This document shows positions 52,501 through 62,400 of a stretch of DNA of 64,000 bases, piece by piece (the stretch's first letter is position 1; each line of letters starts with the position of its first letter). Where the stretch lies: assembly GCA_964035795.1 (NCBI GenBank), contig OZ038321.1, forward strand, positions 23,876,850 through 23,940,849. The letters are read 5' to 3'. The stretch comes from Pterobdella sp. o SKG-2022 (taxonomy: Eukaryota; Annelida; Clitellata; Hirudinida; Piscicolidae). The translations under genes were made by a program, and so were the position numbers. The notes beneath the pieces were generated by a model that was not told where the DNA came from, did not search any database, and saw only the letters and a list, made by a program, of their open reading frames with translations.

Positions 52501-52818
52501 ACTTTTTTTAAAACCTTAAATTAAAAATGACTTTTTTAAAGGTAATTATTTTTTATTTTGAAATCTCTTTTTAAAAACGAAAAAATCAGTTTTTAAAAAA
52601 ATTTCTAATACACAAGGAATAGCAATTTGTAAAACATACCTATTGCATTACTTTGGGCTCGACTCACCCATATCCCTACCTCAGTAGGCAGGATGCCTCA
52701 GTCCACATCTCACAACTCCCACTTGAACGACGCCAAGTTCTGCACCGAATGCGGCTGCAAGTATCCATCATCCTCATGCAAATTTTGCAGCAAGTGCGGC
52801 ACTCCCAAAGTGTATTAA
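49529..52818 (+). CDS. ZC2HC1: ZC2HC1A/B-like zinc-finger C2HC protein, complete, 12 exons
   Basis: Exons 49529-49538, 49600-49661, 49719-49859, 49952-50099, 50275-50420, 50648-50748, 50976-50998, 51283-51323, 51385-51431, 51572-51674, 52414-52464 and 52702-52818 join in phase to 329 aa (human ZC2HC1A about 325). C2HC finger 1 is PCSYCGRNFSDDALMRHEKI with the final Cys following. Finger 2 is CDYCGRRFNETAAARHIEFC. Between them is the family's SNWRQQHEDLVRSLRAAREV helix and a Pro run. The tail has a double-CxxC zinc-ribbon (AKFCTECGCKYP, CKFCSKCGTP). Exon 1 encodes only three codons and one base. The acceptor of the last exon has nearby alternatives; 52702 was chosen for phase. The biochemical role of the family is poorly known. 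Confidence 0.93.
51819..51950. repeat. Foldback element with about 40-bp arms
   Basis: tgaatcataaaaacacgaca and the following bases on the left recur as the inverted complement ending tcgtgtttttatgattcgc, around a loop of about 52 bp containing tttcgatatattctatatt. Arms differ at about one position. In intron 10 of the ZC2HC1-like gene. Confidence 0.85.
52051..52225 (+). mobile_element. tRNA-derived SINE, tail type 2, plus copy
   Basis: tRNA-like head (gcccgtatagctcagctgct, gggtacgatcccgagtgggc) followed by a body with caagcgctttgatctataag and aaaagcgctttataaatac, ending in cattacatta. Immediately followed by an inverted copy. In intron 10 of the ZC2HC1-like gene. Confidence 0.82.
52226..52386 (-). 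mobile_element. tRNA-derived SINE, tail type 2, inverted copy
   Basis: Begins with the ataatgtaatgtaatgcgg tail, then the reverse complement of the same body and tRNA-like head. Joined tail to tail with the preceding copy. It ends 27 bp before ZC2HC1 exon 11. Confidence 0.82.
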
Positions 52819-53026
52819 GTCTCTGGCCGGAGTTCTATGAGGGTGGGCTTCAAGCGTAGGGTTGAGGGTGTTTATACTTAGAAGTTCCATTTGGGATCAA
52901 TTGCTGATTATAATAGTTGTTTTAGTAGCACTTTTAATTGTTGTAAATGACACTGTATGTTTTGAAATTTGTAAATAAGATTGGATTTCACAATAACTCA
53001 TTTTGAAGATTGTAGTCTAAGCGTGG

Positions 53027-53032
53027 AATAAA
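53027..53032 (+). terminator. Polyadenylation signal candidate of ZC2HC1
   Basis: AATAAA 209 bp after the stop codon, in the 3' flank of the gene. The only support is the hexamer and its position. Confidence 0.5.
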
Positions 53033-53404
53033 TATGAATTTGACTTTGAGGTTTTATTGCGTCTGGAAGATTTTGTTACTACGTGAAAATTGTGGAAATC
53101 ATAAACGCTTCACTCAACAAATAAATTAAAAATTTTGAATAAATATTTCGAGATTTTTGCTTTTATTTGATTCACTCGGGTGTTTATGACTAGTCTTTTT
53201 CAAGAAGTTTAACATAAAATAAAACTAAAAAAAGACATGATAATATGAAATAAGTGGAAAAACTGTTAAACGTGAGTTCAAAATAAGCATCAATACCTTA
53301 CACAAAAAATTCTAAGTGGAAAATTACTTGATTTCAACGAAAGCAAAAAGTGAATTTGAAACTCACAAAAGTTATCATAATTCAAGGTAACAATGGCATG
53401 ATAA

Positions 53405-56400
53405 TCAACGGGAACTCTCCTTGAGCAGTTGTTCAATCATCAGACTCAACAACTCGTATGTGATACCCCCTGTGCTGTTCAGTTTCATGCCTGGGAAGAT
53501 GGGACGATGTTAGGGTTAGGGTGGGTAAATAAATGAATGATAAAAATTTTGATTTTTTTATTTGTGATTATTTATTTTTATTAATAAAAAATTTTGTTTT
53601 TACTGAATCGTAAATTTTTTGATGATTTGACCAAACCTAGTTTGATTTTCAACTTTTATTTTTAAATGGCTTTATTATTGCGAGAGAATGAACTCGCAAA
53701 CCTTGGTAGTAGTTGTGATTGTTGTATTGTTGCTGGTCAATGAGTTGCTTGAGAAGGTGGCGGTTGACAGGCAAATCTATCAATTCTTCACTGCCAACCA
53801 TCAACTTTCAATGAATTTGTAACGTTTCAATTATTTACTAAGCTATTTATGGAAATGTATAACTTAAATTTTTTTTTTGAACTTTTTCAATAGGAAAATA
53901 TAAATATTCATATATATCAAATAAAAGTTTGAAAAAAATATAAGGAAACAATTTTAAACCTTGCAAAGTTTCTTTTTAAGAACCATAGGGGAGGATTCAG
54001 AACTGAAAAGATCCTTTTTGAAATCTTCGATTAGTTTCCTTTTGGGGTCAAAAGAGCTGGGTAGGGGCTTCTGTGTGGGTTCGAAATGCAATCTTCAAAA
54101 TAAACTTCTTTAGAATATAGCTGGATAGCGTCAGTAATGTAATGTAATGCGGTATTTATAAAGCGCTTTTCCTTATAGATCAAAGCGCTTGCTACAAATT
54201 TAATGTAGAGAAAACACACTGTGGAACAGGTGCTAATTGTCGGCCCACACGGGATCGAACCCGGTAACTCTTAGATAATTAGTCTAATGCTCAACCATTG
54301 AGCTATATGGACATAAATCAGATTTAAAATATTAAATTATGTCAAATCGATAAAATATCTCTTTCATAAATCTTTTTTATAGTGACTTTTCAGAGACAGC
54401 TTATGTATGCTTTTTATAGCAATTAAACTTTCAAAACATCAATCGAGGATTTATACATTTATTTAAAAGAAAAGCTATAATTTTCGATAAGCATTGCTAA
54501 CTTTTTATGATAAAGCTATACTTATCGAAAGTTATAGCATTTCTTTTAAATAAATGTATGAATCCTCAATTGATTTTTACAAAGTTTAATTGCTTTTTTA
54601 TAGTTTTTTTTATAGAGCATACTAAATCGATAGAAATTTATAAAAAAAATCAACGATATTTTTGTTAACCTGTGTCAGGCATACAATTTTGTGAAGCTGT
54701 GTGAGTAGCTGCAGTATTGGGTCAAAAGGGGTCGATCGGATCATGTCTGATGAGATCGGCAGAGCTGCAGAGGCGCTTTCTGTAATTTAAAAGATCATCA
54801 AAACTAAAGTGATAAAAAAAAAGTGATTGAAAGTTACACAAGGCTAGTGAGCACAAACTTATTTTTCTGAAGTCTAGGGACCGATCTCTTTTGAGCAGTC
54901 TAGGATTGTTGATGTTGAGAGGAGCAGATCTGATGATAGGTGGGAGGGAAGGAGGAAGAGGGTGGTGGTGTGTGGGACTGCTCTCATTTTGTGAAGTTTT
55001 AATGTTATATTTTGAAGTTATGTCATTGCTCATCTGAGTGTCATTGTAGAGTTTGTTGGTGGACAAAGATGTGAGAGAGGATGACGAAGATTGGATTGAT
55101 GGTGAGATTTGAGATAGGAGGGTGAGAGGTTGTCGAGTTTTGGATGATTTCAACGACTCTCTGCTGCTCCAATTTTGTTTGTGGAAGGTGGGAGATACGA
55201 TGTTGCTATGACAGGCATCTCTAGACTGACTTAGTGACAAACACTCACTGTCGTATGATTTACTGTGTGGAAATGAACGTTCTAAATGAAATTTGAAAGT
55301 TTAAAACAATTATAAGAAATTTTTTGAAATTAACCTTATGATAAAACTTACAACTTGCATGATGATGTTTAAATAAGTTACAGTTTCATCATCAGCAAAG
55401 GCAAAAATATTTTTCGAGCTGAAACTAAGTTGAAACCTGTTTTTGCGGTCAATCTCTTGCTGCAGCTTTCTTCTAACTCTGGCCTCCTTGAGCCTCACTT
55501 CATCCAGGTGCATCATCAGCACCTCACTGCACCTGGAAACCAAAGCCACGATGTCGGGTCTCTGGTCTTGATCCCGTGTCAAGCAGCTGTGTTTTGAAGG
55601 GGTTATGGGACGTTAGATCATTTAGCACGAATAAAAAATAACCGTGATAGGCATTCGAAGTAACTTTTTCACTTAAAAACGTATTGTCTTATAGAGTAAT
55701 TAATAGGCTGTCTTTGAACCATTATATACAATATCCTCGATCAGCTATAGTTTTACTTTTCTTAAATCAATAAACAGCAAGAAAACAATTACCTTTGTTA
55801 GACTTACATATATTTAATCTTAGGCTAATTAGTCAAAATCAGGTCAATTGTTTTCAAATAATAATGCCTAACAAATCGACGATGCTGCGAAGTTTCTCAC
55901 TGTATAATGCAGGGTTGATGGGAGAATAATCCGCTTCAACAATCTATAATTTTAATTATCAATACAATATCATTTTATCAAAGTCTTTCGATATCACGTT
56001 TTTGTCGTCCGGCTCCGTGGCGCAATGGATAGCGCGTCGGACTTCTAGTGGTTTGAAGATGTTATTCGGAGGTTGTGGGTTCGAGTCCCACCGGAGTCGT
56101 TAATTTTTGGCTTTTGTATAAAAATTTTTGAAAAATAATTGTTGAAAACTTTTGAATAGTTCTACATTTGTCGAATGTGAAACTTGAAAGCTTATTGGAA
56201 TATTTATGAGTATTGAAATTTTCATAAAAAATTACTCGTCGAAAAATATATATAACAAATCAATATACGAACAAAAGTGAGAATCTCAAATCTCCAAACT
56301 CAAACAAGCTTACAAGTCTTAATTTGAAGTAAATTTGCTACATATTTGTATTTCTACTTTCAAATAGTTCACGTGCTCAAAAAAGTCAACTCCAAAACCT

Positions 56401-59400
56401 GATACAGCCACCAAATGACCCCAACAAACTTAAAAAACCCCAAAACCCCTCAAAAACACCAACCTTTTCGACCAGAGCCAGCATGTTACTGGAGTTGAAA
56501 GGGGGTTGAAGGCTGCATAGAAGGTAAATGAGACACCCCATAGCCCAGACGTCTACCTTCTCACCGTACTCCTCGTTCTTCACCAGTTCTGGGCTATATA
56601 GTGGAATAAAAACATGAGAGTTATGAATAGAAAAAATCTTTATAAATATAATTCTTATAAGACTTTTCCAAATATGTTGGAAAATTTCCATTTTTTAATT
56701 ATTTAACTTGGAAATCTTTTTTTAATGTTTACAAAATCGTTAAATTGAAACTTTTAGAATTGTATTTTATGTTAAATAAACTATTATTAATTAGACTCTA
56801 AATATTAAAAATATTTGATATTAATAGATGGATGACTACAGCATCAAACACAAGGTAGTTACCTGGAATACAAGATGGACCCAACCACTGATAACATCTT
56901 ACTATTGTCTGCTGACTTCTGCTTTGCCAAACCAAAATCAGCTGTTAATAATGAAATTAATCATGTATTCTTGTTCTAAAAATATCTTTGATTAATTATG
57001 CATTCCTATTTTGATAATATTTTTATTTATTGAATATTCATATTTTGAAAAAATATGAAGCTATCAAGTATTCAACTTTTAAAAAACCATTTCGATCAAT
57101 AATTTGATGTTGAAAAATGCTTCAAATGAGTTCGACCGTCGATATAAAATCGATAAAGTTCATAATTATATAAGAATAACTTTTCAAAAAAAACATATAA
57201 ATAAAACTAAGTTAGAAGAAAAATTATTAAAAAGAAAGAATTTTTTGCTCTTCGCTGGCTTGAAACGAACATATTTTCAACAAAATGATTAAAAAAACAA
57301 TAAATGACAAAATTTTTATAAAAAAATAAAATAGCAAAAAACAATAATAAAAAAAAACGATAAATAAAAAGAAAGCAATAAAAATATAAAGCACTGACAA
57401 AATAATATGAAATGAAACATAAGAATAAACAAAACAAAAATAATATAAGGTGTACTAATCACGAGGCGGTCAGACACGCCAAGCATGACGTTGTTGGGGG
57501 AGAGGTCCCTGTGCACTATCCTCTTGTCTTTGTGTAGATACCTTAGTCCGAGGCTCAACTGGGAGAGGAGGGAGAGGTTAGAAGATTTAAAATGCGGGTA
57601 CAGAGAAAAGGTGGTACAGATTCAAAGCTAGGAGTATAAGGATGGAAGGCTCAGCGTAAAAGGATTTATAAGGAGTTTAGGTAAAAGACGTTTGGAAAGA
57701 GAGGTTTCAGAACAGACTAATAGTATTAGAAAATTACATATGTTCATTTTTGAACATTTTTCAACTTTCTTAAACAAATCTTTTCATGTGAAGCTTTGTC
57801 AAAAGAAAAAATTGAAGTATTGTCATGTTTTTATGTTTTACAATTTTGAAGCTAATTATTCACAAAATTCTTTTTTAAAATTGCCTCACAACACCACCTG
57901 AATGAAAATGTTCCAAATTCTGTTCTCTTCAATACACAGACTCTTTTCCTTGGTTGACTGTACAACCTCCGTTAAAGAGCACCCTTCCACCAACTCCATC
58001 ACAATAAACAGGCTTCTGTCGAAGACAAAGGTGCGATAGTATCGGACGATGTTTTCATGGTTCAGCTTCTCTTTGATGACGTTCAACTCGCTGTTCAACT
58101 CTCTCATTTCACGTTCTTTTTCAACTGAGTTTTTGCCCACACCGATGAATTTATCTGCTATCTGTGGAAGCATTCGATTAAATAATTTTCATCTAAACTA
58201 TCATAGAAACAAATGACGTTCGATTTCCATCTTCAAGCATCCAAATTGACCTCTTTGATGGCAACCACATTGAATGGCTGGTTGCTTTTGCACCCCTTGT
58301 ACACTGTGCCAAATGCCCCCGTGCCCAAAACGTCTGTTAACATGTACTCCCCCACTGTTCTTTAGAGGTTTTAAAAGATAATCTTATTAAAAAAAATAAA
58401 TTACCCAGTTCTATTAGTGAAAATATTGTGTAAAAAAGTGAGGTTATTTATGAAGATTTATATACATTATGTAAACTTCTGAAGTAGATTGAAACCTTAT
58501 GGGAGCTTTGTTGTTGTTTGATGACAAAATATTTTCTTTCAACTGCTGCAAATCATCTTCCTAAATTTAAAAAGTAAAATATCATTGACTCCGGTGGGAC
58601 TCGAACCCACAACCTCCGAATTACATCTTCAAAACCACTAGAAGTCCGACGCGCTATCCATTGCGCCACGGAGCCCGGTGCAGTAGTTTGTTAGTAGGAT
58701 TATATAAAAAAAACTAGTTTTACATTGAAATTTTTTTTTTACATTTCCACTTTCTCCATTAATTTTAATCACAAATAAATGATTAAAAAGTTTTTTTTTA
58801 CGAAAATAAACACTTTATACCAAACGATATTGTTGTGAATTAGAAAATAAAATCAGCTTTAGGATGTCTCTAAAAAGTTAAAAAAACCGGCTAATATATT
58901 CATTAAAATAGAACTTATAGGTATTTCTTTTATTCAATTTTTTGGTAAACTAACATGAACTAAGTTTACATTAGTTTACTATGTTTTATTGAAGATATTC
59001 TATATGTTGTGTTTTCTAAAGAGCATTATTTGGCTCAACTGTTTTTATGTGAAGTTGTGTTATTCAGGCTATTCTACTTCATTCAAAACAATTAAAAATT
59101 ACATAATAACTCTATGGTGTGGAAAAAACAAAATTTTCGTAGAAAAATGATGAAAAACTCGAATTTTTAATTCTATATCTTCATTTAATTTTTACTTTAA
59201 TTATTATTCATAAAATTTTTTATACAAATTAGTTTTAGATGCAAACAACGTACATTCAGCTTGTAGATACTATTGATAATGGCTTGGTAGGAGGTCAAAT
59301 CTCTATTGTATTGTCCCACGTCTATGAACTGTGGAATCATTGACGTGAGAAGGAGGCGTTTGAACTTGCCTCTGATTCTCTCCACACTGAACAGGAATCT

Positions 59401-62400
59401 CAAACACCGCAGGGCTATGGTCTGCGGTGGTTTGTTCAATTATCATGATTTTGAGTTTAGAGAATTTGAATCACATATATGATATAATTTGAAATTTTAA
59501 ACTACAAATAATTTCTAAGAAATGACTGACTTGAAGCTTCTGGTACGATTTCAACACTGTCTGGTTATCTTTCGGAAGGGAATACAGCCATTCGTGGGCT
59601 ATTTGTTCTTGCTGCATGGCAGAAAAATCATGCTCATTTTTTTTCTTTTCTGATTCAAGTTTTTGGAATGTTGAAGGCGGAAGTAAAAACAAAGACAATA
59701 AATATAGAGCGTTATTTTGGACAGCAACAAAGGCATTGTTGTCAACAATTGCAAGTTCTGTGAGGCAGTTGACGCATGCGCTCTTGAGGGATAAGTAACG
59801 GTCCCAACGGCTTTCAATTGACTGTGGAGGGTTGTGAGAGTTGTGAGTTATTATTAGGAAGTGTGGTGGAAAATAACAATATAAAATTTATTTTATATAA
59901 AAATTGAAATGAGAGAACTCAAATTAAGATATTAATTTAAAACAATATGATTATTTAATTTTTTAGAAAACCTGACAAAAAAAGAAATAAAAAAACTACT
60001 TATTAATTGAATCTCTATAAAACATAATAGCTGAACTTGGTCGTAGGAAAGATCTTGTAGGTTGGCCTGGTGTTTCGGGTGGAAGTTTTGGTCACTGTGT
60101 GTTGCATGTTTTGTTGTCTCAACATTTTGATAAGCGATGAAGATTTGGTAATAATGAATAAAATGCATTTCATAACAATAATGATGCTTATATGAGCTAC
60201 AAGAACACATATGCACCATCACTAACGGCAATATGGACAGAAGGAGGGGTATGCCACCAAAAGCTCTAAAATCATTGGCCACTTCTTTGTCTCTCGTCAG
60301 TTTCACTAAACACCACAACACGTTGAAGACTAGTTTCACGTTGGGTTCCTTCAATTGGCTGGTGGGTGGGACTTACTGCATTAATGATGCAAAAAATAAA
60401 ATTCATGGAAGTACTTTATGTGTTTTTCTATATACTTGTGAAATGAAAAAATCATTAATAAAAAACAATAAGTTGAATGTTTTTTTTTCAAAAATTGACA
60501 TTATTTCAAGTTAATAAGTCAACTATCAAAATTAAAGTACGGATAAAAAACACGGATCTTTGGTTAGCAACCGACATGTTCAGCTGTTTGCAAAATTTGA
60601 TTTTCAAAGTTATTTTTTCTGCTTTCTAGACATGGTCTGTTTTTTATTTTTATCAAACCTATTTTAAAATTTTATTATAAAAACTTTAGCTTAACTTTTT
60701 TTAAGTTTTCGAAATTTTTTTTCGATCGTAAGTTTATACGTTAGCGATATTTAAAAAAAAACTGTAGTATTTATCTAATTAACTTATATTTATTTCGAAA
60801 TACTTTTTACGTAAAAAATGTCATACTCTAAAGATTTTTTGTTAAGTTTATCCCAAAATACTAATCCTCCCTCGCGTCAAGTGAAACGCCGAGTTTTTTA
60901 TTTAAACATTAGGAGTAAAATATATTGATAGTAATAGGTTGAATAAAAATATCAATAACTACAGTAAGAGTTTCAAAAATAATTGCAGGTCCAGTCAGAA
61001 AAAAAAGAAAAATCTGAAAAAGAGTGGTCGAAAGAAAGGACATCCTTCAAGAAAAACTGCCACAAAGTTAATGAAAGTCCTTTTCGAGTCGGATCTTTAA
61101 ATGTTGGTTCGATGAAGGGTAAGGCTTTTGAAGTGGGGGAAACCATGTCGAGGAGAAGAGTCGATCCGTGTTGTTTACAAGAGAATCGTTGAAAGACCAA
61201 CCTTAAACTTATTGCAGGCAGAGACTCTCGATATAAGTATTTTGGTTGTGGGAATGATGAGGGCACTTGTGGTGTAGGAATTTTACTGGCTGAGAATTGG
61301 TGAGAGAAAGTGTTTGAAGTGATTAGAGTCTCAGATAGAATCATTCTCATTCGAATGGTAATTGGAACAGTTGTGTTTGTTTTTGTGAGTGTTTATGCAC
61401 CTCAAGCTAACCTTAGTGAGAGTGTAAAAGATCAATTCTATTATGCGCTTCAATCCACCATAGTTAGAGTTTCATCTTCGGAACAGATAATCATAAGTGG
61501 AAACTGGAATGGCCATATAGGATCACACTCTCCTGCCTTTGAGGATGTGCATGGTGGACATAAAAGACTAAAAGACAGGTTGCCCTTGAGAGATCTTGTA
61601 TGCTGACGACTTAATGGTAAGTGCTCAGTTCATAGATGAACTATTAGTGAAGTTGAGAACCTGGAGATCGGAGATGGAGAAAAAGGGGTTGAGGGCGAAT
61701 ATGGGTAAGACAAAGCTAATGGTTTCTGGTTCGAACCTTGATGTGTTGAGAAAATCTGGAAAGTATCCTTGTGGTGTATGCCAAGCAGGTGTGGGTAGAA
61801 ATGCTATTCAGTGTGGAGGCTGCAGGCAATGGGTACACAAAAAATGCAGCGGCATAAAAGGCCCTCTAACTTCGGATCTTAACTTCCGATGCACTCGTTG
61901 CCTTAGTACAGCACGGCCTGTTGATGGGAGATTAGTGAAGAAAGTGATGATTGGTGATGAAAAACTGGAAGTCGTCCCAGAGTTCTGCTATCTTGGAGCT
62001 GTGTTAGCTGCAGGTGGTGGATATAAGCTTGCTTCAATAACACCTTGTAAGTGTGCCTGGGCTAAATTTCGCCAACTTCTTCCACTCCTTGCTAATCGTC
62101 ATTTATCATTATTGACCAGAGGCCGTGTCTATTCAATCTGTGTCAGAAGAGCTATGTTACATGCTGCTGAAACATGGCCCGTAACAGTTTCCACATTGAA
62201 CCGCCTTAGACGAAATGACCTTGCCATGATTCGCCGGATGTGCAACATCAAAACGAATGATATCGTTTGCTCTTACTCACTCTTTTCAAAACTTGGCATT
62301 CGGGATGTTGAGGTAGTTTTTCTTACAAGCAGGATGAGGTGGTTTGGACATGTAGAGCGTCGCGTGGGTTGGATTTCTCAGGTGCGAAAGTTGGATTTAG

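Noticed and set aside
57207..57437. Hydrophobic minus-strand frame resembling a membrane protein
   Set aside because: AT-rich NEK10 intron read-through beyond the donor at 57456; the hydrophobicity comes from T-rich codons.
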